Assembly (NCBI RefSeq): GCF_032460525.1
Contig: NZ_CP135963.1
Span: forward strand, 4,340,001 to 4,404,000
Direction: 5' to 3'
DNA: 64,000 nt
Origin: Geodermatophilus sp. DSM 44513
GTDB lineage: Bacteria > Actinomycetota > Actinomycetes > Mycobacteriales > Geodermatophilaceae
The notes under the pieces were generated by a model. That model was not told where the DNA came from and did not search any database. It worked only from the letters and a program-made list of their open reading frames with translations. This document shows, in pieces, positions 32,535 to 42,120 of this stretch. Position 1 is the first letter of the stretch; each line of letters opens with the position of its first letter. The position numbers and the translations under genes were made by a program.

Positions 32535-32939
32535 TCACGGCAGGACGGCAGGGTCCATCCAGACGACCTCCCAGACGTGGCCGTCGGGGTCGGTGAAGCT
32601 GACGCCGGACATCGAGCCGTGGTCCTGCGCCGGCATCCACCGCCGCCCACCCGAGGGCAGCGCCCGCGCCAGCAGGTCGTCGGCCTCCTCCCGACTGCCG
32701 GCCGACAGCGCGTTGAGCACCGTGGTGGTGCGTGACGGGTCACCGAGGCGGTCGGCGTCGGGGAGGAAGTCGGCGAACCGGTCCCGGGTCAACAGCATCA
32801 CGACGACGTTGTCGGCGACGACGACCGACGCCGTCCGCTCGTCGGAGAAGTGCTCGTCGAAGCCGAAGCCGAGGCCGGCGTAGAAGGCCCGGGCCGCGGC
32901 CAGGTCGGCCACGGGCAGGTTGACGAAGATCCAGCGCAC
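32535..32939 (-). CDS. VOC-superfamily (glyoxalase/bleomycin-resistance-like) protein
   Basis: A 134-residue protein with two beta-alpha-beta-beta-beta halves: FVNLPVADLAAARAFYAGLGFGFDEHFSDE at the N-terminus and MSGVSFTDPDGHVWEVVWMDP at the C-terminus. The latter is typical of the PhnB-like/extradiol lineage with a C-terminal Glu metal ligand. The exact reaction is not predictable. Confidence 0.88.
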   Translation of the reverse strand: MRWIFVNLPVADLAAARAFYAGLGFGFDEHFSDERTASVVVADNVVVMLLTRDRFADFLPDADRLGDPSRTTTVLNALSAGSREEADDLLARALPSGGRRWMPAQDHGSMSGVSFTDPDGHVWEVVWMDPAVLP

Positions 32940-32943
32940 GGGG

Positions 32944-32996
32944 GGCTCCGCTCGTCGTGGGGCCCGGCCGGCCCCGTCAGGAGTACAGACGGAGCC
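32944..32996. terminator. Inverted repeat between VOC and BCCT genes
   Basis: GGCTCCG (32944-32950) pairs with CGGAGCC (32990-32996), and a GGGGCC/GGCCCC stem lies inside. Positioned just past the stop of the minus-strand BCCT transporter gene. Confidence 0.4.
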
Positions 32997-33008
32997 GACC
33001 GGCCGGAG

Positions 33009-34856
33009 TCATCGGCGGCGGTCGGGGATCGGCGAGCCGACGTCGCGCACCGTGCGCCGGCCGTCGGTGCTGCGGCGTCCCGCGGCCGTCCGGAGCGCGC
33101 TGCCGGGAGGGGTGTGCGGCAGACCGTCGCGGCCGGCGGACCGGGCCGGCTCGACGACCAGGACGAAGTCCTCCCCGTGCCGGGTGATGCCCTCGACGAC
33201 GGCCTCCTCCACGGCCTCGGTCCCGGCCGTGCGGCGCAGCACCAGCGGGTCCGAGCGCACGTCCTTGGCCAGCGACACCGCCAGGCCGACCATCACCAGC
33301 GCGAACGGCAGGGCCGCGACGATCGTCACGTTCTGCAGCCCGGTCAGTGCCGCGTCGCCGCCGACGAGCAGCATGACCGCGGCCACCGCGCCCATGACGA
33401 CCCCCCAGAAGACGACCGTCGTCCGGCTCGGGGACAGCGTGCCGCGCTCGGACAGCGATCCCATGACGATCGAGGCGGCGTCCGCCCCGGACACGAAGAA
33501 GACCGCCACCAGCACCATGACCAGCACGGTCGTGACGGTGGCCAGCGGGAACCGGTCGAGGACGCCGAACAGCTGCCCCTCGGTGGTCGCCGCCCCGGCG
33601 ATGTCCACCCCGCCCTGCTGGGCGGCGATCCCGGCGCCGCCGAAGACGGCGAACCAGACCAGGCTGACCACGCTGGGCACCAGCAGCACGCCGGTGACGA
33701 ACTGGCGGATGGTGCGCCCGCGGCTGATCCGGGCGATGAACAGCCCGACGAACGGCGTCCAGCTGATCCACCAGGCCCAGTAGAAGACCGTCCAGCCGCG
33801 CAGCCACTCGGCCGTGGCGTCGCCACCGCCGGCCTCGGTACGAGCTGCCATGTCGCCCAGGTCGGCGAAGTAGCTGCCGATCGTCGTCGGCAGCAGGTTG
33901 AGGATGAACACGGTCGGACCGACGACGAACACGAACACCGCCAGGACGACGGCGAGCACCATGTTGATCGTGGCCAGCCACTGGATGCCGCGGGCGATGC
34001 CGGAGACGGCGGAGGCGACGAAGGCGGCGGTCAGCACCGCGATGACCACCACGAGCAGGCCGCTGCCGGCCTCCCCCGCCCAGCCGAGGATCGTCGCGCC
34101 GCTGCCGATCTGCAGCGCGCCCAGGCCGAGCGAGGCCGCCGAGCCGAACAGCGTCGCGAAGATCGCGAGGACGTCGATGACCTTGCCCGCCGGGCCCTCG
34201 GTGCGGCGCTGGCCGAACAGCGGCGCGAAGGCCGCGCTGATCAGCTGCCGTCGGCCGCGCCGGAAGGTGCCGTAGGCGATGGCCAGCCCGACGACGGCGT
34301 AGATGGCCCACGGGTGCAGCGACCAGTGGAACAGCGTGGTCGCCATCGCTGTCCGCACGGCCTCGGGGGTCTCGGCCGCCACGGTGCCCGGGGGTGGGGA
34401 GGCGTAGTGGGACAGCGGCTCGCTGACGCCGAAGAACATCAGCCCGATGCCCATGCCGGCGCTGAACATCATCGCCACCCAGGACACCGTCCGGAACTCC
34501 GGCGCCTCGCCGTCGCGGCCCAGCGGGATGCGGCCGTACCGCCCCGCCGCGAGCCAGATCACGAAGACGACGAAGGCCGAGGCCAGCAGCACGAACAGCC
34601 AGCCGAGGTTGGTCTGCACCCACTCCAGGGCGGTGCCGCTCGCCGACCCCAGGCCCGCCGGGCTGGCGAGGCCCCAGACGACGAAGGCCAGGGCGATCCC
34701 CGCGGAGACGCCGAAGACCCCACGGTCCAGGGCGCTGCCGTGGTCGGCCGGCGACAGCGGTGGCTGGGCGACGGCGGGGTGGGCCCCCGAGGCGTCGGAC
34801 GGTGCTGGTGGTCGGGACGGTGGGGACGTCGTGCGGTGCGTGGGTGTGGTGGTCAC
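33009..34856 (-). CDS. BCCT-family transporter (betaine/choline/carnitine)
   Basis: A 615-residue membrane protein with 12 helices. It has MMFSAGMGIGLMFFGVSEPLSHY in helix 3 and the BCCT signature WAWWISWTPFVGLFIARISRGRTIRQF around helices 8-9, including the aromatic box Trp residues. Such carriers import compatible solutes such as glycine betaine using Na+ or H+ gradients. The N-terminal tail is Pro/Thr-rich and the roughly 80-residue C-terminal tail is basic, as in osmosensing members. GTG 34856 is chosen; the upstream frame is Arg/Pro-rich. Confidence 0.92.
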   Translation of the reverse strand: MTTTPTHRTTSPPSRPPAPSDASGAHPAVAQPPLSPADHGSALDRGVFGVSAGIALAFVVWGLASPAGLGSASGTALEWVQTNLGWLFVLLASAFVVFVIWLAAGRYGRIPLGRDGEAPEFRTVSWVAMMFSAGMGIGLMFFGVSEPLSHYASPPPGTVAAETPEAVRTAMATTLFHWSLHPWAIYAVVGLAIAYGTFRRGRRQLISAAFAPLFGQRRTEGPAGKVIDVLAIFATLFGSAASLGLGALQIGSGATILGWAGEAGSGLLVVVIAVLTAAFVASAVSGIARGIQWLATINMVLAVVLAVFVFVVGPTVFILNLLPTTIGSYFADLGDMAARTEAGGGDATAEWLRGWTVFYWAWWISWTPFVGLFIARISRGRTIRQFVTGVLLVPSVVSLVWFAVFGGAGIAAQQGGVDIAGAATTEGQLFGVLDRFPLATVTTVLVMVLVAVFFVSGADAASIVMGSLSERGTLSPSRTTVVFWGVVMGAVAAVMLLVGGDAALTGLQNVTIVAALPFALVMVGLAVSLAKDVRSDPLVLRRTAGTEAVEEAVVEGITRHGEDFVLVVEPARSAGRDGLPHTPPGSALRTAAGRRSTDGRRTVRDVGSPIPDRRR

Positions 34857-35074
34857 GTGGTGAGCGCCGGTTCCGGCGCACCCCCTCCTCGGTAGACGGC
34901 TGTCCCCCCACCGTAGGGAGGGCGCCAGTCGGGGCGGGCCCGCCGGAACCGGGCACACCGGCGCGCCGGGGCGGTCGGGTGCCGTGTGTCCGCCCTGGAG
35001 GCCGGGCACACTCGCCCGGCGACACGTCGGCCGCACCGGGTCTGCGGGACCACGGCAGGGAGGAGCACCACACC

Positions 35075-35452
35075 GTGACCGAGCCGCGTCCCCCCTGGTC
35101 GTCGCGGCGGCGGAAGACGCTGCTGTGGCTGGCCGTGGGCGCCGTCCTCGGTGCCCTGGGCGCCGTCGGCCTGCCCGCCGAGTGGGGCGTGACGGCGGCC
35201 TTCCTCGGCGCGCTGTGCGCCTTCCTGGTGGTGGTCGCGCTGGTGGTGTTCGTCACCGTCCCGGGGCCGGACACCCTGGGCACGCTGCTGCGCACCCCGC
35301 CACTGGCCGGGGCCGTCCTCGTCGTGGCCGTGCTGCTGGTGCTGTCCAACCCCACGGGGTCCTCGGTGCGCTGGCTGTGGGTGGTCGCCGCGGCCGTGGC
35401 CGCGGCGTGGACCGCGTTCGCCGTGTGGGAGACCCGCCGCTCCGGCGGCTGA
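35075..35452 (+). CDS. Small integral membrane protein of unknown function
   Basis: A 125-residue protein with four hydrophobic segments (residues 15-32, 38-62, 75-92 and 97-115). A GGGAGGAG ribosome site (35059) lies just upstream of GTG 35075. No family recognised. It precedes the thioesterase gene by 23 bp and may share its transcript. Confidence 0.7.
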   Translation: MTEPRPPWSSRRRKTLLWLAVGAVLGALGAVGLPAEWGVTAAFLGALCAFLVVVALVVFVTVPGPDTLGTLLRTPPLAGAVLVVAVLLVLSNPTGSSVRWLWVVAAAVAAAWTAFAVWETRRSGG

Positions 35453-35475
35453 GGGCGGCGGCAGACTCGGCCTCC

Positions 35476-36267
35476 GTGACCGCCGCGCTGCCCACCGCCC
35501 TCTACCTGCCCGACGGGGACGGCTTCCGCGCCACCGACCTCACCATCGGGCCCTGGGACCCGGGCCTGCAGCACGCCGGGCCGGTCGCCGCGCTGCTGGC
35601 CCGCGAGGCCGAGCGGGTCACCGCGATCCCCGACGGGCAGACCGTGCGGCTGGCCTTCGACATCCTCGCGCCGGTGCCGGTGGGCCCGGTGCAGGTCACC
35701 GCCCGGCTGCTGCGCCCGGGACGGCGGATCGAGCTGGTCGAGGCCGTGCTCACCGCCGGGACCGCCGACCGCCCCTCGATGCGGCTGACCGCGTGGCGGC
35801 TGCGGACGTCGGCGGTCGAGGGGACCCCGGAGGTCGGCGTCCCGCTGCCCGGACCGGAGCGGTGCCGTCCGGAGACCGCCGCCTTCTTCACCACCGACGT
35901 CGCCTACCACCGGGCGCTGGACTGGCGCTTCGCGCACGGCTCCTTCAACTCCCCCGGCCCGGCCGCCGCGTGGACCCGGCCGCTGTGCACCCTCGTCGAG
36001 GGCGAGCCGATGACCCCGCTGCAGCACCTGCTGGTGATGACCGACGCGGCCAGCGGCATCTCCGCCGTCCTGGACTGGACGCGGGCCACGTTCGCCAACG
36101 TCGACCTCACCGTGGCCCTCGTGCGGCCCCCGGCCGGCGCGTGGCTCGGCGTGGACGCCGCCACCACGATCGGCCCGGGCGGCGCCGGGCAGTGCTTCGC
36201 GGACCTGTACGACGCCACCGGCCGGATCGGCCGCTCCTCGCACACGCTGTTCGTCGAGACCCGCTGA
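35476..36267 (+). CDS. Acyl-CoA thioesterase family protein (TesB-like double hot-dog)
   Basis: A 263-residue protein with two hot-dog halves. The first contains LQHAGPVAALLAREAERV and VRLAFDILAPVPVGPVQVTARLLRPGRRIELVEA; the second ends in WLGVDAATTIGPGGAGQCFADLYDATGRIGRSSHTLFVE. This fits the TesB-like acyl-CoA thioesterase group (4HBT_3), which hydrolyses fatty acyl-CoA. The substrate chain length is not predictable. GTG 35476 follows the small membrane protein. Confidence 0.85.
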   Translation: MTAALPTALYLPDGDGFRATDLTIGPWDPGLQHAGPVAALLAREAERVTAIPDGQTVRLAFDILAPVPVGPVQVTARLLRPGRRIELVEAVLTAGTADRPSMRLTAWRLRTSAVEGTPEVGVPLPGPERCRPETAAFFTTDVAYHRALDWRFAHGSFNSPGPAAAWTRPLCTLVEGEPMTPLQHLLVMTDAASGISAVLDWTRATFANVDLTVALVRPPAGAWLGVDAATTIGPGGAGQCFADLYDATGRIGRSSHTLFVETR

Positions 36268-36330
36268 CCGGCCCGCTGACCGGGTGACCGGGTTGGCAGG
36301 GCCCTCCCCGGCCGGGGAGGCTGGGACCCG

Positions 36331-37227
36331 ATGGAACCCCTGGACCCACTGCTGACCTGGCTCGCCGGGCGCGGCCTGGAGATCGTCCTGCTCGTGCTCG
36401 GGTCGGTGCTGCTGGCCCGGTTCGTCTCCTGGGTCGGCGACAAGATCACCGACCGGATCGACGCCCGCGCCACCGGCGGGGACGCGCTGGTGCGCTCCGA
36501 GGCGGCCAAGCACCGGCACTCCCTGACCCAGGTGATCACCTGGACGCTGATCGTGCTGGTCTACGCGGTCGCGGTGTTCGCCGTCCTGGACCGGGCGGGC
36601 ATCCCGGTCGGCGGGCTGGTGGCGCCGGCGACCGTGCTGGGTGTCGGACTGGGCTTCGGGGCGCAACGGGTCGTCGGCGACGTGCTGGCCGGCTTCTTCA
36701 TCATCACCGAGCGGCAGTACGGGTTCGGTGACGTGGTGAGCATCCAGGTGGTCGGCGGCGTGGAGCCGGCCGACGGCACGATCGAGGACGTGACGCTGCG
36801 GATCACCCGGCTGCGCTCGGCCAACGGCGAGGTGGTCACGCTGCCGAACGGGCAGATCGTGAAGGTCACCAACCTCTCCCGGGACTGGGCGCGCGCCGTG
36901 GTCGACGTCCCGGTGCCGACCAGCAGCGACGTCACCCGGGTCAACGAGCTCCTCCGGCAGGTCGGCGCGGAGGCCTTCCGCGACCCGGCGCTGCGCCCGC
37001 TGCTTCTGGACCCGCCCAGCGTCATGGGGGTCGAGACGATCGACCTGGAGCAGGTGAACGTCCGGATGGTGGCCCGCACGCTGCCGGGCAAGCAGTTCGA
37101 CGTCGGCCGCGACCTGCGGGCGCGCGTGGTCACGGCCTTCCGCCGGGAGGGCCTGAACGTGCCGGCGCACTCGGCGGTCTCGCACCCGGCGGAGGCACCC
37201 GCGCCGTCGGCGGACGGTGTGCGGTGA
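36331..37227 (+). CDS. MscS-family mechanosensitive ion channel
   Basis: A 298-residue protein with about three membrane helices followed by the MscS pore and beta domain: LVAPATVLGVGLGFGAQRVVGDVLAGFFIITERQYGFGDVVSI, then GTIEDVTLRITRLRSANGEVVTLPNG. The conserved Gly-rich pore helix supports a channel gated by membrane tension, complementing the BCCT transporter nearby in osmotic control. Its stop overlaps the next gene's GTG. Confidence 0.92.
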   Translation: MEPLDPLLTWLAGRGLEIVLLVLGSVLLARFVSWVGDKITDRIDARATGGDALVRSEAAKHRHSLTQVITWTLIVLVYAVAVFAVLDRAGIPVGGLVAPATVLGVGLGFGAQRVVGDVLAGFFIITERQYGFGDVVSIQVVGGVEPADGTIEDVTLRITRLRSANGEVVTLPNGQIVKVTNLSRDWARAVVDVPVPTSSDVTRVNELLRQVGAEAFRDPALRPLLLDPPSVMGVETIDLEQVNVRMVARTLPGKQFDVGRDLRARVVTAFRREGLNVPAHSAVSHPAEAPAPSADGVR

Positions 37228-37715
37228 CCGCCCCGGAGACGAACGGCCCGGGCCAGCCGCCGCGCGCGCTGTCGGTGAGCACCGCGCCGCCGGCCGCCCC
37301 ACCCCGCTGGTGGTCCGCGGTGCCGCACCACCTCGGCCGGGCGCGGACCTCCACCGTCGTCCTGGCGCTGCTGTTCGTCGGCTGCTACGTGCTGTACCTG
37401 TACGTCCGCCCGCCGGACCCGGTCACCCGCACGGTCCCGGTGACCGACTCGACGGTGCAGACGCCGGCGCCCGTGGTCCCGGGGGTGCCGACGGAGCCGG
37501 CCGCGCCGACGACGGCGGTCCCCACGACGGCGCCCCGGACCTCCGCCGTCCCGACCCCCACCGCACCGGGCGGGGCCGGGCAGGAGACCCCCACGGGGAC
37601 CGCGGACCCGACGACGGAGGAACCGACGGGGGACCCGACGGCGGCGCCGGAGCCCACGCCGACGGCGACCCCGACGCCCGCGGTGCCGACCGCGACCGGC
37701 GCGCCCGGGACCTGA
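37224..37715 (+). CDS. Single-pass membrane protein with Thr/Pro-rich outer tail
   Basis: A 163-residue protein: a short cytosolic N-terminus with Pro/Ala-rich sequence, one membrane helix (TSTVVLALLFVGCYVLYLYV, about residues 42-61), and an outer tail of roughly 100 residues made of Thr, Pro, Ala and Glu. The tail looks like a disordered wall-spanning or O-mannosylated stalk. GTG 37224 overlaps the MscS stop (GTGA), so expression is coupled to the channel. No family recognised. Confidence 0.75.
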   Translation: MTAPETNGPGQPPRALSVSTAPPAAPPRWWSAVPHHLGRARTSTVVLALLFVGCYVLYLYVRPPDPVTRTVPVTDSTVQTPAPVVPGVPTEPAAPTTAVPTTAPRTSAVPTPTAPGGAGQETPTGTADPTTEEPTGDPTAAPEPTPTATPTPAVPTATGAPGT

Positions 37716-37719
37716 GTCC

Positions 37720-38736
37720 TCAGAAGCGGGTGACCACGGCGATGCCGGGTGCGCGGCCGACCACGGCCAGCGCGGCGCCGGCCTCGTCGAGGGCCAGCTC
37801 GCGGGTGACCAGCGCCTGGGGGCGCAGCCGCCCGGCGGCGACCAGGCCGAGCAGCTCGGGGTAGGCGTGCGCGGCCATGCCGTGGCTGCCCAGCACCTGC
37901 AGCTCCCGGGCGACGACCAGGTCCATCGGCACCGCCGGGCGGCCCTGCGCGGGCGGCAGCAGGCCGACCTGCACGTGCCGGCCGCGCGGCCGCAGGCACC
38001 GGACGGAGTCCTCGCAGGTGGCCACGGCGCCGACGGCGTCGAGGGACACGTGCGCGCCGCCGCCGGTCAGCTCCGCGATCGCGGCCGGCCCGTCGAGGAC
38101 GTGCTCGGCGCCCAGGTCGGCGGCCAGATGCCGGGCCGCCGGGGAGACGTCGACGGCGAGGACCCGGGCGCCGGCGGCCACCGCGACCTGCACCGCCGAC
38201 AGGCCGACCCCGCCGCAGCCGTGCACGGCCACCCACTCGCCGGGCCGCACACGGGCCACGTGCACCACTGCCCGGAACGCGGTGGCGACGCGGCAGCCCA
38301 GCGCGGCGGCGGTGGCGTCGGTCAGCCCGTCGGGCAGCGCGACGAGGTTCACGTCGGCGGCGTCCAGCGCGACGTACTCGGCCATCGAACCCCAGTGGGT
38401 GGACCCGGGCTGGGTCTGCCGGGTGCACACCTGGTGCTGCCCGGCCGCGCACTGCGCGCAGCGGCCGCAGGCGTTGACGAACGGCACGGTGACCCGGTCA
38501 CCGGCCCGCCAGCGCCGGACGCCGGCCCCGACCGCGGCGACGGTGCCGGCCAGCTCGTGGCCGGGCACGTGCGGCAGGACGACGTCCGGGTCGTGCCCCT
38601 GCCAGGCGTGCCAGTCGCTGCGGCACACGCCGGTGGCGCCCACCCGGAGCACCACCCCGCCGGGGGCCGGGTCGGGGGTGGGGACGTCCTGAACGGTCAG
38701 CGGGCCGCCGAAGGTGTCGAAGACGAGTGCGCGCAC
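37720..38736 (-). CDS. Zinc-dependent alcohol dehydrogenase family protein
   Basis: A 338-residue medium-chain dehydrogenase. Catalytic zinc ligands are visible in GVCRSDWHAW (Cys) and PHVPGHELAG (His-Glu); the structural zinc site is CGRCAQCAAGQHQVC; the NAD(P) site is VHGCGGVGLSAVQVA. Oxidises alcohols or polyols to carbonyls; the substrate is unclear. GTG 38736 (MRALVFDTFGG) is the family-typical start. It shares a 60-bp divergent gap with the metY riboswitch. Confidence 0.9.
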   Translation of the reverse strand: MRALVFDTFGGPLTVQDVPTPDPAPGGVVLRVGATGVCRSDWHAWQGHDPDVVLPHVPGHELAGTVAAVGAGVRRWRAGDRVTVPFVNACGRCAQCAAGQHQVCTRQTQPGSTHWGSMAEYVALDAADVNLVALPDGLTDATAAALGCRVATAFRAVVHVARVRPGEWVAVHGCGGVGLSAVQVAVAAGARVLAVDVSPAARHLAADLGAEHVLDGPAAIAELTGGGAHVSLDAVGAVATCEDSVRCLRPRGRHVQVGLLPPAQGRPAVPMDLVVARELQVLGSHGMAAHAYPELLGLVAAGRLRPQALVTRELALDEAGAALAVVGRAPGIAVVTRF

Positions 38737-38796
38737 GCCGCCAGCCTCCCGGGGCCGGCGTCCACCGGGCACGGCGGGGGCGCCTAGGATCGCGGG

Positions 38797-38879
38797 TGGC
38801 TCACGAGAGGCAGTGTCAAGCACCTGGCTGGCTGCCCGGCAACCTCGACTCCGTCCGAGGTGCTCCAGGGGAAGAGCCG
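38797..38879 (+). ncRNA. S-adenosylmethionine riboswitch (SAM-IV / SAM-I-IV type)
   Basis: The closing stem GGCTC (38798-38802)/GAGCC (38874-38878) encloses the conserved core: GAGAGGCAGTGTCAAGC, a CTGGC stem, GCCCGGCAACCTC and the paired AGGTGCTCCAGG. These are the marks of the SAM-IV riboswitch in actinobacteria. It lies about 80 nt before the metY start and should turn the gene off when SAM is plentiful. Confidence 0.85.
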
Positions 38880-38930
38880 GCCCGGGTGGCGTCCGCCGTC
38901 CGGGCAAGGACGGAGCTCGCTGCGCCGCGG

Positions 38931-38952
38931 GTCTCCGCGACCGAGAGGAGAC
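38931..38952 (+). promoter_or_regulatory. Expression platform: hairpin that hides the metY ribosome site
   Basis: GTCTCC (38931-38936) is complementary to GGAGAC (38947-38952), which contains most of the metY Shine-Dalgarno sequence (GAGGAG, 38945-38950). This suggests control at translation initiation. Another hairpin, CCGTCC/GGACGG (38896-38913), lies between it and the riboswitch. Confidence 0.55.
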
Positions 38953-38957
38953 GGCGC

Positions 38958-40250
38958 ATGAGCGACCCCCAGGGCTGGAGCTTCGAGACCCGGCAGATCC
39001 ACGCCGGCACCGCCCCTGACCCCACGACCGGCGCCCGGGCCCTGCCCATCTACGCCACGACGGCCTACCAGTTCCGCGACACCCAGCACGCCGCCGACCT
39101 GTTCTCCCTGGCGGAGATGGGCAACATCTACACGCGGATCATGAACCCGACGCAGGACGCGCTGGAGCAGCGGGTCGCGTCGCTGGAGGGCGGCGTCGCC
39201 GCGCTCGCCGTGGCCAGCGGGCAGTCGGCGACGACCCTCGCGCTGCTCAACGTCGCCGAGGCCGGCGACCACGTCGTCGCGTCGGCCTCGCTGTACGGCG
39301 GCACGTACAACCTGCTGCACCACTCGCTGCCGAAGCTCGGTGTCACGGTGTCCTTCGTCGAGGACCCCGACGACCCGGAGAACTGGCAGTCCCTGGTGCG
39401 GGAGAACACCCGGGCCTTCTACGGCGAGTCGATCGGCAACCCGAAGGGCGACGTCCTCGACATCGAGACCGTCGCCGGGGTGGCGCACCGCAACGGCGTC
39501 CCGCTCATCGTGGACAACACCGTGGCCACCCCCTACCTCCTCCGGCCGCTGGAGCACGGCGCCGACGTCGTCGTGCACTCGGCGACGAAGTACCTGGGCG
39601 GGCACGGCACCGTGATCGCCGGGGTGATCGTCGACGGCGGCCGGTTCGACTGGCGCAGCGGCCGGTTCAGCGGCTTCACCGAGCCGGACCCGACCTACCA
39701 CGGCGTGGTCTACGCCGACCTGGGCGCGCCCGCGTTCGCCCTCAAGGCCCGGGTCCAGCTGCTCCGCGACCTCGGCCCGGCGCTCTCGCCGTTCAACGCG
39801 TTCCTCATCGTGCAGGGCATCGAGACGCTGTCGCTGCGCATGGAGCGGCACGTCGCCAACGCCCAGCGGGTCGCGGAGTTCCTCGAGGCGCACGACGAGG
39901 TCGACCGGGTGAACTACCCGGGCCTGCCCTCCTCGCCGTGGCACGCCGCGCAGCAGAAGTACGCGCCCCGGGGCACCGGCGCCGTGCTGACCTTCGACCT
40001 GCACGGCGGGGTCGAGGCCGGCAAGCGGTTCGTGGAGGCCCTGGAGCTGCACAGCCACGTGGCCAACATCGGCGACGTCCGCAGCCTGGTCATCCACCCG
40101 GCGTCGACGACGCACTCGCAGCTGACCCCCGACGAGCAGCTGACCACCGGCGTCACCCCCGGGCTGGTCCGCCTCGCGGTGGGCCTGGAAGGCATCGACG
40201 ACATCCTCGCCGACCTGGAGGCCGGCTTCCGCGCCGCGAAGGGCGCCTGA
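38958..40250 (+). CDS. metY: O-acetylhomoserine sulfhydrylase
   Basis: A 430-residue PLP enzyme making homocysteine from O-acetylhomoserine and sulfide. The PLP Lys211 lies in [13 protein letters not shown]; further marks are the N-terminal [28 protein letters not shown], the substrate region [11 protein letters not shown] and the C-terminal [14 protein letters not shown]. It overlaps nothing upstream but is controlled by the SAM riboswitch and an RBS-masking hairpin. metX follows after 1 bp, so substrate supply and use are encoded together. Confidence 0.95.
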   Translation: MSDPQGWSFETRQIHAGTAPDPTTGARALPIYATTAYQFRDTQHAADLFSLAEMGNIYTRIMNPTQDALEQRVASLEGGVAALAVASGQSATTLALLNVAEAGDHVVASASLYGGTYNLLHHSLPKLGVTVSFVEDPDDPENWQSLVRENTRAFYGESIGNPKGDVLDIETVAGVAHRNGVPLIVDNTVATPYLLRPLEHGADVVVHSATKYLGGHGTVIAGVIVDGGRFDWRSGRFSGFTEPDPTYHGVVYADLGAPAFALKARVQLLRDLGPALSPFNAFLIVQGIETLSLRMERHVANAQRVAEFLEAHDEVDRVNYPGLPSSPWHAAQQKYAPRGTGAVLTFDLHGGVEAGKRFVEALELHSHVANIGDVRSLVIHPASTTHSQLTPDEQLTTGVTPGLVRLAVGLEGIDDILADLEAGFRAAKGA

Positions 40251-40251
40251 G

Positions 40252-41367
40252 GTGGGCGGGGTCCGGGTCGCCGCCTGGGCCCCGCCACGCCCCGGCGGCT
40301 GGCGCGAGGGCGACCCGGTCGGCGACCGGCGCTTCCTCGACCTGCCCGGGCCGGTCGACCTCGCGCGCGGCGGCTCGCTGCCGGCGGTGCGGGTGGCCTA
40401 CGAGACGTGGGGCGCGCTCGCGCCGGGCGGCGGCAACGCCGTGCTGGTCGAGCACGCGCTGACCGGCGACAGCCACGTCGCCGGTCCCGCCGGGCCCGGG
40501 CACCCCACCCCGGGCTGGTGGGAGGGGCTGGTGGGCCCCGGCGCGCCGCTGGACACCGATCGGCTGTTCGTCGTCTGCGCCAACGTGCTCGGCGGCTGCC
40601 AGGGGACGACCGGCCCGTCGTCCGCGGCGCCGGACGGCGGGCCGTGGGGGTCGCGGTTCCCCGCCGTGACCGTGGCCGACCAGGTCCGCGTCGAGGCGGC
40701 GCTGGCCGACGCGCTGGGCATCGACCGCTGGGCCGGGGTGATCGGCGGCTCGATGGGCGGCATGCGCGCGCTGGAGTGGGCGGTGGCGCTGCCCGACCGG
40801 GTGGACGCGCTGTTCTTCCTGGCCGCGGGGGCCGCCGCGACCGCCGACCAGCTGGGCACCCAGACCACCCAGCAGGCCGCCATCCGCGCCGACCCCGCGT
40901 GGGCCGGCGGGGACTACCTGCCCGGCCCTGGTCCGGTCGCCGGCGTCGGCGTCGCGCGGCGGATCGCGCACCTGACCTACCGCAGCGCGCTCGAGCTCGA
41001 GGAGCGGTTCGGCACCGCGGTGCAGGACGACGGCCGGTACGCGGTCGCCTCCTACCTGGACCACCACGCGGACAAGCTGGCCGGCCGGTTCGACGCCGGC
41101 AGTTACGTGGTGCTCACCGAGGCGATGAACTCCTGGGACGTCGGCCGCGACCGCGGGGGCGTCGCGGCGGCGCTGTCCCGGGTCACCGCCCGGTCGGTCG
41201 TGGCCGGCATCGACACCGACCGGCTCTACCCGCCGGCCCTGCAGCAGCAGGTCGCCGACGCCCTGGGTGTCCCACTGCGGCTGGTCACCTCGCCGTACGG
41301 GCACGACGGCTTCCTCATCGAGGTCGACGCCGTGGGCGCGCTGGTCCGCGAGCTGCTCGGCACCTGA
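40252..41367 (+). CDS. metX: Homoserine O-acetyltransferase
   Basis: A 371-residue alpha/beta-hydrolase fold enzyme that makes O-acetylhomoserine from homoserine and acetyl-CoA. Nucleophile Ser167 is in GGSMGGM; the catalytic Asp lies in [11 protein letters not shown] and the His in [25 protein letters not shown] is the conserved oxyanion/substrate block. GTG 40252 begins 1 bp after the metY stop. Acetyl rather than succinyl transfer is inferred from pairing with metY. Confidence 0.95.
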   Translation: MGGVRVAAWAPPRPGGWREGDPVGDRRFLDLPGPVDLARGGSLPAVRVAYETWGALAPGGGNAVLVEHALTGDSHVAGPAGPGHPTPGWWEGLVGPGAPLDTDRLFVVCANVLGGCQGTTGPSSAAPDGGPWGSRFPAVTVADQVRVEAALADALGIDRWAGVIGGSMGGMRALEWAVALPDRVDALFFLAAGAAATADQLGTQTTQQAAIRADPAWAGGDYLPGPGPVAGVGVARRIAHLTYRSALELEERFGTAVQDDGRYAVASYLDHHADKLAGRFDAGSYVVLTEAMNSWDVGRDRGGVAAALSRVTARSVVAGIDTDRLYPPALQQQVADALGVPLRLVTSPYGHDGFLIEVDAVGALVRELLGT

Positions 41368-41409
41368 GGGAGGACCTCCTGGCCTCCTGCACGGGGACCA
41401 GGTCCTCCC
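41368..41409. terminator. Inverted repeat after metX
   Basis: GGGAGGACCT (41368-41377) pairs exactly with AGGTCCTCCC (41400-41409) around a 22-nt loop with a CCTGG/CCAGG extension. It starts at the metX stop and ends 34 bp before the stop of the convergent carbonic anhydrase gene, so a two-way terminator is likely. Confidence 0.7.
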
Positions 41410-41443
41410 ACCGTCGCCCGGACGGGTCGGCGGGTCGCCCGGG

Positions 41444-41986
41444 TCAGCCGAGCGGGCGCACCCGGCGGGCGTCGGCCAGCCGGCCGGTGTAGCTGGCCGC
41501 GTTGCCGCGGATGTGCTCGCCGTCGGTGTCGGACGCCTGCCGGATGACCTTGGCCGGCACCCCGGCGACCAGCGAGCCCGGCGGCACCTGGGTGCCCTGG
41601 GTGACCACGGCACCGGCGGCGACGATCGACCCGGAGCCGATGTGCGCGCCGTTCATCACGACGCTGCCCATGCCGACCAGCACGTCGTCGTCCACGCGGG
41701 CGCCGTGCAGGACGACCCGGTGGCCGACGGTGACCCCGCGGCCGACCACCAGCGGGAAACCGGGGTCGGAGTGCAGGGTGCTGCCGTCCTGGATGTTGGA
41801 GTCCGCGCCGATCTCGATGACCTCGGTGTCGGCCCGCGCCACCGCCCCGTACCAGATGCTGGACCGGGGGCCCATGGTCACGGCCCCGACCACGACGGCG
41901 GTGGGCGCGACGAACGCCTCGTCGTCGATCTGCGGGGACCCGAACGGCAACTCGGCGATGAAGTTCTCGGCGGTGTTCTCGGCCAC
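41444..41986 (-). CDS. Gamma-class carbonic anhydrase family protein
   Basis: A 180-residue left-handed beta-helix protein. The hexapeptide pattern includes VVVGAVTMGPRSSIWYGAVARAD and IGADSNIQDGSTLH, and the His ligands are in STLHSDPGFPLVVGRGVTVGHRVVLHGA. A short C-terminal helix follows. Members of this YrdA/PaaY-type group bind zinc or iron as trimers and hydrate CO2 or act on thioesters. GTG 41986 is preferred, GTG 41998 possible. Convergent with metX. Confidence 0.88.
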   Translation of the reverse strand: MAENTAENFIAELPFGSPQIDDEAFVAPTAVVVGAVTMGPRSSIWYGAVARADTEVIEIGADSNIQDGSTLHSDPGFPLVVGRGVTVGHRVVLHGARVDDDVLVGMGSVVMNGAHIGSGSIVAAGAVVTQGTQVPPGSLVAGVPAKVIRQASDTDGEHIRGNAASYTGRLADARRVRPLG

Positions 41987-42120
41987 GGGCGACAGCACAG
42001 CACACGGCCCCCGGCCCCGCACCGGGGGCCGACCGCGGCGACACCGGGGTCCGCGGCGCCCGGGAGGGGCCGGCTGCCCCGCGGTCGGCCCCCTGGACGG
42101 TGCACCGGCACCTGGTGAGG

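Noticed and set aside
32977..37302. A 1441-codon minus-strand open frame
   Set aside because: It runs antisense to the thioesterase and MscS genes and out of frame with the BCCT gene; no domain or plausible start supports it.
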